A stretch of 64,000 nucleotides of DNA from JALZIF01 sp964584905 (GCA_964584905.1 CAZPCC010000110.1:14929-78928), one strand, 5' to 3'. Positions 1 through 8,071 are shown, numbered from the stretch's first letter. The notes: generated from the sequence alone by a model not told the origin. A program made the numbers and translations.

Positions 1-2
1 GG

Positions 3-608
3 GAATTGAGACGGCTATGCGCTGGCAGGTTCAGTCGCGCCTTTCTAATGGTCGAAAAGCTGAACGAGCTGGGAGTGGCGGTATCGTGGGAACGCGTGCA
101 GGAGATCGCCGGCGACGAGAACGTCGGGCGGCCGCACGTCGCGCGGGCAATGCAGGAGGCGGGGCACATCCGCGAGATAAAGGATGCGTTCACCGAGGAA
201 TGGATCGCCAACGGCGGACGCGCTTACGTGGAACGCGTGAAGATCACCCCGGAAGAGTCGATCGCACAGATACGCGCCGCGGGCGGTGTCGCGGTCCTTG
301 CCCACCCCGGGCGCTTCCGCTCCGACGACGACACGATCGGGGACGAGGTCATCGATCGGTACATTGCCGCCGGACTCGAGGGCGTCGAGGTGTTCTATTC
401 CCGTCACACACCGGCCATGGAGGCGCACTACCGCGCGATCGCCGATCGTCACGGCCTCGTGATGACGGGCGGCTCCGACGACCACGGCAGCAACGCAGAG
501 TCGCTGCTCGGTCGCATTCAATTGCCCGACGAGTACGTCGCCAGCCTCATCGCGGCAATCGAAGCCTCGGGGCGGCGGCGAGCGGCTGGTGTCCACGCAC
601 ACGCCTGA
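3..608 (+). CDS. PHP-domain phosphoesterase, 5'-truncated by the window edge
   Basis: The reading frame is open at the left edge, so only the C-terminal ~200 residues are present. They carry late PHP-domain motifs: GRPHVARAM, AVLAHP (a metal-binding His), GLEGVEVFYSRH and GSDDHG (Asp/His metal ligands). The arrangement matches the YciV/TrpH-like branch of the PHP family, whose studied members hydrolyse 3',5'-nucleoside bisphosphates or trim RNA 5' ends. The substrate here is not determined. The stop codon overlaps the next gene by about 20 bases. The N-terminal metal site cannot be assessed. Confidence 0.8.
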   Translation, partial: ELRRLCAGRFSRAFLMVEKLNELGVAVSWERVQEIAGDENVGRPHVARAMQEAGHIREIKDAFTEEWIANGGRAYVERVKITPEESIAQIRAAGGVAVLAHPGRFRSDDDTIGDEVIDRYIAAGLEGVEVFYSRHTPAMEAHYRAIADRHGLVMTGGSDDHGSNAESLLGRIQLPDEYVASLIAAIEASGRRRAAGVHAHA

Positions 609-2118
609 GCCTACCGCCCCGGCGAAGGTGCCGCCGCCGAACGCCGGCGGCGGCGAGAGCAGCGGCTTTCAGTGGCCGGCCGACCGCCGTCAGCTCGCGG
701 AACCGGTCGTCAAGCCTCGTCCGCCACGGGACTGGCAGGACTGGTTCCGCATAACGGTAATCACTGCCGGTGTGCTTGCGGCAGTCACCGTCTACCTCGT
801 CCCGCCGCCAGACGGACTTTCCGCGGCCGGCAAGAGTGCATTCTCCGTATTCCTGCTCTGCACCACCCTCTGGGTGACCAACGCCCTTCCCGTCGGCATC
901 ACCGGCTTGCTCGCGATCGCCTTTCTCGGCCTGACGAATGCGATGCCCGCCAGCGAAGCTTTCGCCGCCTTCGGCAGCTCGGCGGTCTTCTTCATTCTCG
1001 GCGTGTTCATCCTGGCCGCCGCACTAATCCGGTCGGGTCTGAGCAAGCGCATCGCACTTGCGTTTCTCTCCCGGTTCGGCTCGTCGCCGCACCGCCTGGC
1101 TACCGGGATGATGCTCACCTCGGCGTTGCTCACCGTATTCATGCCCGCGCAGGCAACGGTGGCGATGCTCTTTCCGATAGCCTTCGAGCTCGCGCGCGCA
1201 ATGCGGATCAGGCCAGGCGAAAGTGCGTACGGCAAGGTGCTCTTTCTGTCACTGGCGTGGGGCGCGATGGTCGGCTCGAACGCGAGCTTTCTGGGAAGTA
1301 CTCGAGCGCCCCTCGCACTCGGCATGTTGAACAACACATACGGCCAGACGATCACCTTCGGACAGTGGCTGCTGGCGGCGGCGCCGCTCGTGATCGTTGG
1401 AGTCATGGTCATCCCGCTGCTGCTACGGCTTGCCTATCGAAGCGAAGCAATCGATGCGACCGATGCACGCACAGCCTTGCGACAGGCCGTTGAAGAACTG
1501 GGGCCTATCGGCGCCATGCAAGGCAAGGTGGCCGTGATCATGCTGGTTACCATCGCCGGATGGGTCTTTCTCGGCGGGCGAACCCTCGATTTCGGCGTGA
1601 TCGCCCTCCTGGCGGCTGGAGCCATGTTCGTCGCCGGCGTGCTCAAGTGGGAGGATCTCGAGGGGTACATCCACTGGAACGTCATCCTGATGTACGGCGG
1701 CGCAATAGCGCTCGGCGTAGCAATCGACCACTCCAGCGCGGCCGGCTGGCTGGCTGCGAGTGCGATTGGCGACGTTCGAATTCCGCCTTACCTCGCCATT
1801 GTCGGCATCGCGGTGTGCACGCTGCTGCTCTCGGAGTTCATGAGCAATGCGGCGGCCGTCGCCGTAATGTTGCCGATCGGCTTCAGCCTTGCGCCTCAGC
1901 TGGGAGTCTCGCCGGTAGCGCTCGTTTTCGCCGCGTCGATCGGCGGCGGCTGCGCCTTCACCCTTCCCATCAGCTCCGCGCCCAACACAATCGCGTTCGC
2001 CAGCGGCTATCTACGGATGACCGATTTCGTTAGAGTCGGAACGATGATGACCCTCATCTCCATTCTCGTTCTTCTGCTCGTCGCGCGATTCTGGTGGCCG
2101 CTCATCGGCGTGCTATGA
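589..2118 (+). CDS. DASS/SLC13-family anion:sodium symporter
   Basis: A ~509-residue integral membrane protein with a ~45-residue Pro-rich cytosolic N-terminus and about a dozen hydrophobic segments. Two family hallmarks are visible: SNAAAVAVMLP in the second half (the SNT-type substrate/Na+ motif) and LPISSAPNTIAFASG near the C-terminus, like the DASS signature. The family imports di- and tricarboxylates or sulfate with Na+; the substrate here cannot be read from sequence. The proposed GTG start at 589 lies inside the end of the PHP gene, so the two may be co-transcribed. A start further in, before the first helix, is possible. Confidence 0.85.
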   Translation: MSTHTPEPTAPAKVPPPNAGGGESSGFQWPADRRQLAEPVVKPRPPRDWQDWFRITVITAGVLAAVTVYLVPPPDGLSAAGKSAFSVFLLCTTLWVTNALPVGITGLLAIAFLGLTNAMPASEAFAAFGSSAVFFILGVFILAAALIRSGLSKRIALAFLSRFGSSPHRLATGMMLTSALLTVFMPAQATVAMLFPIAFELARAMRIRPGESAYGKVLFLSLAWGAMVGSNASFLGSTRAPLALGMLNNTYGQTITFGQWLLAAAPLVIVGVMVIPLLLRLAYRSEAIDATDARTALRQAVEELGPIGAMQGKVAVIMLVTIAGWVFLGGRTLDFGVIALLAAGAMFVAGVLKWEDLEGYIHWNVILMYGGAIALGVAIDHSSAAGWLAASAIGDVRIPPYLAIVGIAVCTLLLSEFMSNAAAVAVMLPIGFSLAPQLGVSPVALVFAASIGGGCAFTLPISSAPNTIAFASGYLRMTDFVRVGTMMTLISILVLLLVARFWWPLIGVL

Positions 2119-2207
2119 ACGGAGAAGAAGAGAATTGCGAAGCGATAACTGTCCAGGCCGGCTGCTGAACTTCGCACTTCGTACTTCGCAATTCGAATTT
2201 CCTCCTC

Positions 2208-2236
2208 TTGCGTTGATCTCCACGCTGACCTATTAT
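2208..2236 (+). promoter_or_regulatory. Putative promoter of the aro leader
   Basis: TTGCGT (2208-2213) and TATTAT (2231-2236) are separated by 17 bases, a good sigma-70-type match. Only six bases separate the -10 box from the ATG of the leader peptide at 2243, so the transcript would begin at or next to that ATG. The leader peptide would then be translated from a leaderless message. Confidence 0.6.
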
Positions 2237-2242
2237 CGCCTT

Positions 2243-2329
2243 ATGATCCGCGCCGCATACTCGTATTTTATGGCCGGCTTCTGGTTTACCACCGGAAGCC
2301 GCGGCGCGCGCACACTCACGACTGAGTAG
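2243..2329 (+). CDS. Aromatic-rich leader peptide (28 aa)
   Basis: A 28-codon reading frame, ATG at 2243 to TAG at 2327, whose product contains Tyr6, Tyr8, Phe9, Phe13, Trp14 and Phe15. The Phe-Trp-Phe codons (2279-2287) overlap the first arm of a hairpin (2275-2281 pairing with 2295-2301). It lies upstream of an intrinsic terminator and of DAHP synthase plus prephenate dehydratase. This is the layout of peptide-based attenuation, in which ribosome stalling at aromatic codons when charged tRNA is scarce favours antitermination. The peptide itself would have no other function. Confidence 0.75.
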   Translation: MIRAAYSYFMAGFWFTTGSRGARTLTTE

Positions 2330-2397
2330 CGACAGCACTCAGCTTCGCGGTGACGATCGCTGACGGCTCCCGGGTTTCTCCACGGGGGCCGTTTTTT
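2275..2397 (+). terminator. Transcription attenuator of the aroF-prephenate dehydratase operon
   Basis: Four mutually exclusive segments are visible. CGGCTTC (2275-2281) pairs with GAAGCCG (2295-2301) as the 1:2 hairpin over the aromatic codons. GGAAGCCG (2294-2301) can instead pair with CGGCTCCC (2364-2371) at 7 of 8 positions as an antiterminator. CGGCTCCCG (2364-2372) pairs with CGGGGGCCG (2383-2391) and is followed by six T (2392-2397), an intrinsic terminator 30 bases before the aroF ATG. This is the classical trp/phe-type attenuator architecture. Confidence 0.75.
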
Positions 2398-2427
2398 GTT
2401 TGTCGCCGTACTCGAGGCGTACACCTC

Positions 2428-3291
2428 ATGACTTCACCGTTACTCGTCTCCCGCATCCCTGCGCCCCGCCAGCCTGACACCGTCATTCGGGTCGGCGAGC
2501 ACGTTGCGATAGGCGACACCGCCATTACCGTGATTGCCGGACCGTGCTCCGTGGAAAGCCGGGGCATGCTGCTCGACACTGCCTACTCGGTGCGCGCAGC
2601 CGGTGCCACCATGCTGCGCGGCGGCGCGTTCAAGCCACGCACTTCACCCTACGCCTTCCAGGGTATGGGTGAAGCCGCTCTGGAGCTGCTCGCCGAGGCG
2701 CGCGAGCTGACCGGACTGCCGGTCGTCACGGAGGTACTCGACGTGCGAATGGTGTCGCTGGTGGAACGTCATTCGGACGTGCTGCAGGTCGGCGCACGCA
2801 ACATGCAGAACTATTCGCTGCTCTCCGAGCTGGGACACTCTTCCAAGCCGGTGCTTCTCAAGCGCGGAATGTCGGCGACGGTTGCGGAATTGCTCATGGC
2901 GGCCGAGCACGTCATGGCCAACGGAAACACAAACGTGATCCTCTGCGAGCGTGGCATTCGCACATTCGAGACTTCGACCCGCAATACGCTGGACATTGGC
3001 GCAATAGCGGTGCTCAAGCTCGAAACACATCTGCCGGTGATCGTCGACCCGAGTCACGCTGCCGGCCGGGCTCACCTGGTTCCCTCTCTCGCCGTGGCCG
3101 CGGTAGCGGCAGGCGCCGATGGGCTGCTGATAGAGGTTCACCCGTCACCGGCGACCGCGCTCTCCGATGGCGAGCAATCGCTCACGCCTGGCGACTTCGA
3201 CAGTTTGATGGAACGGGTGCGTGCGGTGTCTTCGGCGATAGGTCGGACTGTCTCGGCCCCCCTGCCCCTGCTGGCTCTGGGGACCGGATGA
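2428..3291 (+). CDS. aroF: 3-deoxy-7-phosphoheptulonate synthase (DAHP synthase, type I beta)
   Basis: This enzyme condenses phosphoenolpyruvate and erythrose 4-phosphate in the first step of the shikimate pathway. Motifs in order are AGPCSVES, RGGAFKPRTSPYAFQG, TEVLD, QVGARNMQN, LLKRG, ILCERGIRTFE and IVDPSHAAGR, matching the I-beta (KDO8P-synthase-like) class. It is ~287 residues, a bare catalytic domain without the ACT or chorismate-mutase regulatory domain some relatives carry. ATG 2428 is preferred because a start near 2350 would place coding sequence across the attenuator terminator. Its stop overlaps the next start by four bases. Control probably acts mainly through the upstream attenuator. 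Confidence 0.92.
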   Translation: MTSPLLVSRIPAPRQPDTVIRVGEHVAIGDTAITVIAGPCSVESRGMLLDTAYSVRAAGATMLRGGAFKPRTSPYAFQGMGEAALELLAEARELTGLPVVTEVLDVRMVSLVERHSDVLQVGARNMQNYSLLSELGHSSKPVLLKRGMSATVAELLMAAEHVMANGNTNVILCERGIRTFETSTRNTLDIGAIAVLKLETHLPVIVDPSHAAGRAHLVPSLAVAAVAAGADGLLIEVHPSPATALSDGEQSLTPGDFDSLMERVRAVSSAIGRTVSAPLPLLALGTG

Positions 3292-3941
3292 ACGAAGGTG
3301 GGGAGCGCCCGCGAGTTGCCTATCAAGGTGCTCGAGGTGCCTTCGGTGAGGAGGCGGTCGCACGATATTGGGGCGGACGGGCCGAAGCTGTCGGCGTACC
3401 TTCGTTCGTGGCGGCGGTGGACTCGCTGACAGCCGGGACCGTGCAGTTCGCTGTGCTGCCTGTGTGGAACTCGACCATCGGTCGCGTGGATGCAGCTTGC
3501 GCTGCACTGGAAGGTGCCGGCGAATCGAGCGCGATACAGTTGCGCGCCGTCGGGGAGATAACGCTGCGCGTTCGGCACCACCTGGTCGCCCGCCCCGGAG
3601 TTCGTCAGGCGGACGTTCAAACGGTTCTTGGACATCCTGCCGCACTGGCGCAATGCGCTCTCTTCCTTGCCGCCCACCCTCGTTTCGCGGCGATTCCCGC
3701 CGTGGACTCGGCCAGCGTGGCGTCGGCTCTCGCCGGCGCACTCGACGATGAGCCGTTCACCATACCGGGAAGCAGCGAGACCGTCGATCCACGCGCCGCA
3801 GCCGTCATCGCTCCTCCCGCGGCAGCCGCGCGCTACGGTTTGGCGGTACTCGCCTGCAGCGTGCAGGACCGCCCCGACAACCGCACGTCATTCCTCGTGC
3901 TCGAGGCCGGGGTGCCCAGCGGCAACAGCCGACGTCGGTAG
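3288..3941 (+). CDS. pheA: Prephenate dehydratase, catalytic domain only
   Basis: Converts prephenate to phenylpyruvate in phenylalanine synthesis. The ~217 residues contain the PDT landmarks: VAYQGARGAFGEEA, LPVWNSTIG, GHPAALAQC and DRPDNRTSFLVLE. These correspond to the family's GPxGTFSxxA, PIENSxxG, HPQALAQC and NxTRF motifs. Two motifs are altered: the usual Glu before Asn-Ser is Trp, and TRF is TSF, although the conserved Thr remains. There is no C-terminal ACT domain, so allosteric phenylalanine inhibition as in most PDTs is not expected. An ATGA overlap with aroF indicates translational coupling. The symbol refers only to the dehydratase half of classical PheA. Confidence 0.82.
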   Translation: MNEGGERPRVAYQGARGAFGEEAVARYWGGRAEAVGVPSFVAAVDSLTAGTVQFAVLPVWNSTIGRVDAACAALEGAGESSAIQLRAVGEITLRVRHHLVARPGVRQADVQTVLGHPAALAQCALFLAAHPRFAAIPAVDSASVASALAGALDDEPFTIPGSSETVDPRAAAVIAPPAAAARYGLAVLACSVQDRPDNRTSFLVLEAGVPSGNSRRR

Positions 3942-3999
3942 CCATTTCCTGAGTTGCGTTGTCAGAGTGCCCCTGACTTCCCCGGCTTGGCAAACGCCG

Positions 4000-5238
4000 C
4001 TAGTCCCAGTTCGCAACCAGCTCCGCCACGATCTTCACCTTTGCATCGACTACGGGAATACTGCGGACCGTGTCGCTCACCGCATCGGGAGTCTTGAGTC
4101 CGTTTCCGGTTATGCAGATGACGACCTCATCGTCAGGCTTCAGATGGCCACTCCGCACCAACGCCAACGCGGCCGCGACGGTAACGCCGCCGGCGGTCTC
4201 GGCAAAGATGCCGGTAGTTTCTGCCAGCAGCCGGATCCCGGCGATTAGCTGCTCATCGCTCACAGCCGCTCCCCATCCACCGCTTTCGCGCATGGCTCGG
4301 GCGGCAAAGAATCCATCAGCCGGATTGCCGATCGCTATCGACCGCGCGATCGTGTGAGGGATCTCGGGCACGATCGCGTCCCCACCACTCTCGAGCAATC
4401 GGATTATCGGTGCGCATCCGGACGCCTGCGCGCCATACAGTCGCGGAGCCACGCCGGAAACCAGCTCTGACTGCTGAAACTCTCCGAATCCCTTTCCGAG
4501 TTTGGTCAACAGCGAACCGCCGGCCATCGGCGCGACGACCGCCGACGGCAGTCTCCAGCCTAGCTGCTCGGCGATTTCGAACGCCATCGTCTTGGAGCCT
4601 TCGCCGTAGTATCCCCGCAGGTTGACGTTGACGATTCCCCAACCGAATCGGTCGGCGAGCTGTGTGCAAAGGCGGTTGACATCGTCGTAATGGCCACGAA
4701 TGCGGACAACTCGAGCGCCGTATACCGCGGTTGCTATGACCTTCTGCGGCTCGAGATCCTCGGGCACGAATACGTAGGCGGTTAGTCCAGCCCTGGCAGC
4801 CTGGGCCGCCACGGCGTTGGCCAGATTGCCAGTCGAGGCGCATCCAATGGTCGTCAGGCCGAATCCATGGGCCGCGTTGATCGCCGTCGCCATCACTCGA
4901 TCTTTAAACGAAAGCGAGGGGTGCGATACACTGTCGTTCTTCACCCACAGGCGTTGAACGCCAAGACGTGCCGCCAGTGCCGGCGACTCCACCAGCGGTG
5001 TGAAGCCCGTGTCAGGTGCCAGCACCGGAGTTCCTTCGAACGGCAACCACTCCCGGTACCTCCACAGCGAAGGTGCTCGCGCCGCGATGGTCGCCGCGTC
5101 AGGCCGCTGCCGCGACGGATATAGCGGTTCCAGTGGTCCCAGACAGTGCTCGCAGACCGCCACTGGTGCCGCTTCGACTTCGGCCGCGCAGATCCGGCAG
5201 CGTTGTGGGAGTGGTGAGAGCGAGAGAGTGGACGGCAT
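4000..5238 (-). CDS. thrC: Threonine synthase
   Basis: A PLP enzyme that converts O-phosphohomoserine to threonine. The ~412-residue protein begins with a zinc-ribbon-like segment (C14-x2-C17, C29-x2-C32). It continues with the fold II PLP domain: SLSFKDR, whose Lys112 is the expected Schiff-base lysine, the phosphate-binding stretch STGNLANAV, MAGGSLLTK, and ITGNGLKTPDAV at the C-terminus. It is the last gene of a minus-strand cluster thrB-cysO-like-moeZ-like-thrC, about 80 bases after the preceding gene. It converges on the prephenate dehydratase gene; between them GTCAG/CTGAC (3961-3977) forms a small inverted repeat. Confidence 0.92.
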   Translation of the reverse strand: MPSTLSLSPLPQRCRICAAEVEAAPVAVCEHCLGPLEPLYPSRQRPDAATIAARAPSLWRYREWLPFEGTPVLAPDTGFTPLVESPALAARLGVQRLWVKNDSVSHPSLSFKDRVMATAINAAHGFGLTTIGCASTGNLANAVAAQAARAGLTAYVFVPEDLEPQKVIATAVYGARVVRIRGHYDDVNRLCTQLADRFGWGIVNVNLRGYYGEGSKTMAFEIAEQLGWRLPSAVVAPMAGGSLLTKLGKGFGEFQQSELVSGVAPRLYGAQASGCAPIIRLLESGGDAIVPEIPHTIARSIAIGNPADGFFAARAMRESGGWGAAVSDEQLIAGIRLLAETTGIFAETAGGVTVAAALALVRSGHLKPDDEVVICITGNGLKTPDAVSDTVRSIPVVDAKVKIVAELVANWD

Positions 5239-5319
5239 GGCTTGGTGAAGGAACGGGTTGCGAAACGGATGGACGAAGCGAGCAGGCTGACGCGAGCGGT
5301 GGAGGATCGAAGTGCTGGT

Positions 5320-6531
5320 TCAATACTTGGCCACCGTGGGATCGACATCGTCGCTCCAGCGCTGAATTCCTCCAGCAAGGTTCCAGACGCGCGTAAAGCC
5401 GGCGGCCTGAAGCTGGCGCACCGCCTTGGCGCTGCGACTGCCGACCTTGCAGTGCACCACGATGTCACGCGAGGCATCGAGCTCCGAGAGAGCGGCGGGG
5501 AGCATCGCTAGCGGAATGAGCTGCGCGCCGCCGATGCGTGCTATCTCCCACTCGTGAGGCTCACGCACGTCGATCAGCATAAGATCATCGCCGGCACGCA
5601 AGCGCCCGGCGAGCTCCCGTGGCATGATCTCCGGCACGGCGCTGCCGGCCTCGGTCGCCGCTGCCTGACGGATTCCACAGAACTCCTCGTAGTCGACCAG
5701 CTCCCGGATTTCGCGCGTTCCGCACGCGGGGCATGCCGGATCCCTGCGCAGCTGCATCGTTCGCACCTGCATTCGCAAGGCATCGAACAGCAACAGGCGG
5801 CCGATGAGCGGCTCGCCGATCCCCAGCAGCAGCTTGATCGTTTCCGTCGCCTGGATGGTTCCTATGATTCCCGGCAGCACGCCGAGCACCCCGCCCTCGG
5901 CACAGCTTGGCACCAGCCCCGGCGGCGGCGGCTCCCGGAACAGACACCGGTAGCACGGCCCGTCGGCGGTGGCGAACACCGACGCCTGCCCCTCGAAACG
6001 GAAGATGCTGCCGTAGACGTTCGGCTTGCCCAGCAGTACGCACGCGTCGTTCGTCAGGTACCGCGTGGGAAAATTGTCGGTGCCGTCAACGACCACATCA
6101 TAGTCGCGCAGAATCTCCATCGCATTCTGCGATGTGAGCTGTGTTTCATACGGCTCGACATGGACGTGCGGATTGACGTCGGCGATGCGCTCCTCTGCCG
6201 AGGAGATCTTGGAGCGGCCGACGTCCTTAGTGCCATGCAATATCTGACGCTGGAGGTTCGTCAGGTCCACCACATCGAAGTCGACGAGACCCAGCGTGCC
6301 GACGCCGGCAGCGGCCAGGTAGAGCGCAAGCGGCGAGCCCAGTCCACCCGCGCCAACGAGAAGTACGCGAGATCCCTTGAGCCTTCGCTGGCCGCCAAGA
6401 GCGACATCCGGAATGATGAGGTGCCGGCTATAACGGAGTATCTCGTCAGGCGAGAGCTCCGGCAGCCCGGAATCATCCCGACGCTTCTCATCGGTCATAA
6501 CGAGCAATCGGGTGGTGGTGTCTGCGGACAT
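5320..6531 (-). CDS. moeZ: MoeZ/ThiF-like sulfur-carrier adenylyltransferase-sulfurtransferase
   Basis: A two-domain enzyme of ~403 residues. The N-terminal E1-like domain has the nucleotide-binding loop GAGGLGSP (~60-67), DFDVVDLTNLQRQ, VDGTDNFPTRYL, the PSCAEGG cysteine loop and a four-Cys zinc site (CYRC and CPAC). The C-terminal rhodanese domain has the active-site loop HCKVGSRS. Such enzymes adenylate the C-terminal Gly-Gly of a ubiquitin-like carrier and then pass sulfur to make a thiocarboxylate. One base separates it from the carrier gene upstream, so the carrier is its likely partner. Molybdopterin synthase is the other possible client. Confidence 0.88.
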   Translation of the reverse strand: MSADTTTRLLVMTDEKRRDDSGLPELSPDEILRYSRHLIIPDVALGGQRRLKGSRVLLVGAGGLGSPLALYLAAAGVGTLGLVDFDVVDLTNLQRQILHGTKDVGRSKISSAEERIADVNPHVHVEPYETQLTSQNAMEILRDYDVVVDGTDNFPTRYLTNDACVLLGKPNVYGSIFRFEGQASVFATADGPCYRCLFREPPPPGLVPSCAEGGVLGVLPGIIGTIQATETIKLLLGIGEPLIGRLLLFDALRMQVRTMQLRRDPACPACGTREIRELVDYEEFCGIRQAAATEAGSAVPEIMPRELAGRLRAGDDLMLIDVREPHEWEIARIGGAQLIPLAMLPAALSELDASRDIVVHCKVGSRSAKAVRQLQAAGFTRVWNLAGGIQRWSDDVDPTVAKY

Positions 6532-6532
6532 T

Positions 6533-6805
6533 TCATCCCCCTGCTATCGCCGGTACGATGGTGAGCTCGTCACCGTCCCGGACCGGCGCATCGAAGCCGC
6601 CCTGAAAACGAATATCCTCGTCATTCAGATAAAACGTCACGAATGCGTACGGTGTTCCGGATGCATCCCGCAGGCGAGGCGCCAGCGCAGGATAGCGAGA
6701 CGCAACGTCGCCAATCACGTCACCGACGGTCGCACCGGTGGCCGTCAGTGTGCCGCCGCCGGTCAGCTTCGCCAGCACCGTCGGCAGGAACAGGGTCACA
6801 GTCAC
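6533..6805 (-). CDS. CysO/ThiS-like sulfur-carrier protein
   Basis: A ~90-residue beta-grasp protein ending in PAIAGG, the Gly-Gly tail that becomes a thiocarboxylate. The internal segment NDEDIRFQGG and the ending TIVPAIAGG resemble mycobacterial CysO more than MoaD or ThiS. CysO carries sulfide to a cysteine synthase acting on O-phosphoserine. The start overlaps the end of thrB by four bases, and the stop is one base before the activating enzyme, so all three are probably translated from one message. No cysteine synthase gene lies in the window. Finding this carrier between thrB and thrC is unusual. Confidence 0.82.
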   Translation of the reverse strand: MTVTLFLPTVLAKLTGGGTLTATGATVGDVIGDVASRYPALAPRLRDASGTPYAFVTFYLNDEDIRFQGGFDAPVRDGDELTIVPAIAGG

Positions 6806-7827
6806 GTTCGCCTCCGTTGTCCAGTGGTTTTCTGAGCCATGGCACCCGCCCCGGCATCCGATTCGTGGCCAAGCTCATCACGCACCGTAGCGATGTATCC
6901 GCGTGCCGGCGATTCGCATACGATCGCCTCTGCCTGCACATCCACCCTTCGCCATGCTTCCACCATGGCCGCGGCCACGTCGTTTACGACTTTGCGCGGC
7001 GTCAGGCCGCACACTGTTGATCCCGATCCACTGAGCGTGGCGCCGAACGCGCCGGCCGATCGCGCTGCCCGCACCACGTCGTCGTATCCCTGGATGAGAC
7101 CGCGGCGAAACGGAACGTGAAGCACATCGTCGAGTGCGAGCTCCAGCAACCTGGCATCTCCGCTCGTCAGGCCCGATACGAGCGCCGCACCAAGTGCCGC
7201 CGCGCGCGCGGCAACCGCGTGCGGAACAGTGGCCGGCAGCGCTGCGCGCATGAACCCCGTTTCGGCTTCGAAGTCGGGGACGGCCAGCGCGAGCGCGAGA
7301 TCCGGATGCAGCTCGATTCGGCCCGTGACCCACCCCGCGGCTCCGGCATGGAACTGCTGGCCCAACTCGGCAGACACGGCCAGCGTGGCGCCGCCGTGGA
7401 TTGCCGGCGCCACGTTATCAGGATGTCCCTCGATGGAAGCGCAAAGCTCGAGCAGACGCCGGTCGTCGAATCCAAGTCGCAGGAGAACATTGGCGGCGGC
7501 AGCGCCAGCCACGACCGCCGCAGCTGAGGAGCCGAGTCCACGCGAGACGGGGATGTCGGAGCTGGCGCGGATGTGCAAACCGTGCGGCAGCCCGCAACCA
7601 GCTGCCTCGCACGCAGCCGTGAACGCCCTTACGATGCGATCCTGGCCGGGCGCGACAGCAAGGCCGCGCAGCGTGCCCTCGCGGTGCAGGCGCACCGGCT
7701 CGCTGGCACCAAGCTCGACAGCCGCCGTAAGGGAGAGCCACCGGTCCACAGCAATGCCCACGCAGTCGAATCCCGCTCCAAGATTGGATGTGGAACCGGG
7801 AACGCGAACTACCGCGCTGGCACTCAT
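6802..7827 (-). CDS. thrB: Homoserine kinase
   Basis: A GHMP-family kinase that phosphorylates homoserine for threonine synthase. Motifs are the N-terminal VRVPGSTSNLGAGFDCVG, the ATP-binding GLGSSAAAVV, EGHPDNVAP and the C-terminal SGSGSTVCG. I use ATG 7827, giving ~341 residues, because the conserved domain starts directly after it and GAGAGG-like purines (GAGAGGAAT) sit at ribosome-binding distance. The frame stays open upstream without family homology. First gene of the thrB-carrier-moeZ-thrC operon. Confidence 0.9.
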   Translation of the reverse strand: MSASAVVRVPGSTSNLGAGFDCVGIAVDRWLSLTAAVELGASEPVRLHREGTLRGLAVAPGQDRIVRAFTAACEAAGCGLPHGLHIRASSDIPVSRGLGSSAAAVVAGAAAANVLLRLGFDDRRLLELCASIEGHPDNVAPAIHGGATLAVSAELGQQFHAGAAGWVTGRIELHPDLALALAVPDFEAETGFMRAALPATVPHAVAARAAALGAALVSGLTSGDARLLELALDDVLHVPFRRGLIQGYDDVVRAARSAGAFGATLSGSGSTVCGLTPRKVVNDVAAAMVEAWRRVDVQAEAIVCESPARGYIATVRDELGHESDAGAGAMAQKTTGQRRRT

Positions 7828-7939
7828 TGGATTCCTCTCGCCGAGACGGTCCGGCGCAGGTATCGCCTCACAGGTCGCCCGGTGATCGCCGCATGGTACT
7901 CTGCCAATGTCATACGAGTCGCCGAATGTCCTGTAAGAC

Positions 7940-7970
7940 AAAAAGGCCCGGACGGAAGAAGCCGCCGGGC
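7940..7970 (-). terminator. Terminator-like hairpin in the thrB leader
   Basis: On the minus strand GCCCGG (7970-7965) pairs with CCGGGC (7951-7946), followed by C and five T (7944-7940). It lies ~110 bases upstream of thrB and downstream of a promoter-like pair at 8043-8071, so it may attenuate thrB transcription. It could equally end transcripts from the OPT gene upstream. In the plus direction the stem is also followed by a T run (7976-7980). I found no threonine-rich leader peptide between promoter and hairpin. Confidence 0.5.
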
Positions 7971-8042
7971 GTCGCTTTTTAGCAATTGTTTAACGTGGCT
8001 GCAATAGGCGGCAAACACCACGAACGTTCCGTTGTGCCGAAG

Positions 8043-8071
8043 ACAGTAATGCCGGCCGCGAAATGTGTCAA
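8043..8071 (-). promoter_or_regulatory. Putative promoter upstream of thrB
   Basis: Minus-strand TTGACA (8071-8066) and TACTGT (8048-8043) with 17 bases between, a near-consensus -35 and a fair -10. Transcription would start near 8036, giving a ~200-base leader before thrB that includes the hairpin at 7940-7970. Confidence 0.45.

Noticed and set aside
2350..2427. Upstream start for DAHP synthase
   Set aside because: It would translate the attenuator terminator and adds residues with no family match; ATG 2428 fits.
7824..8021. Possible threonine leader peptide (65 codons) upstream of thrB
   Set aside because: Its codons are not enriched in Thr or Ile, it starts with GTG, and it reads through the hairpin; no sign of peptide-based attenuation.
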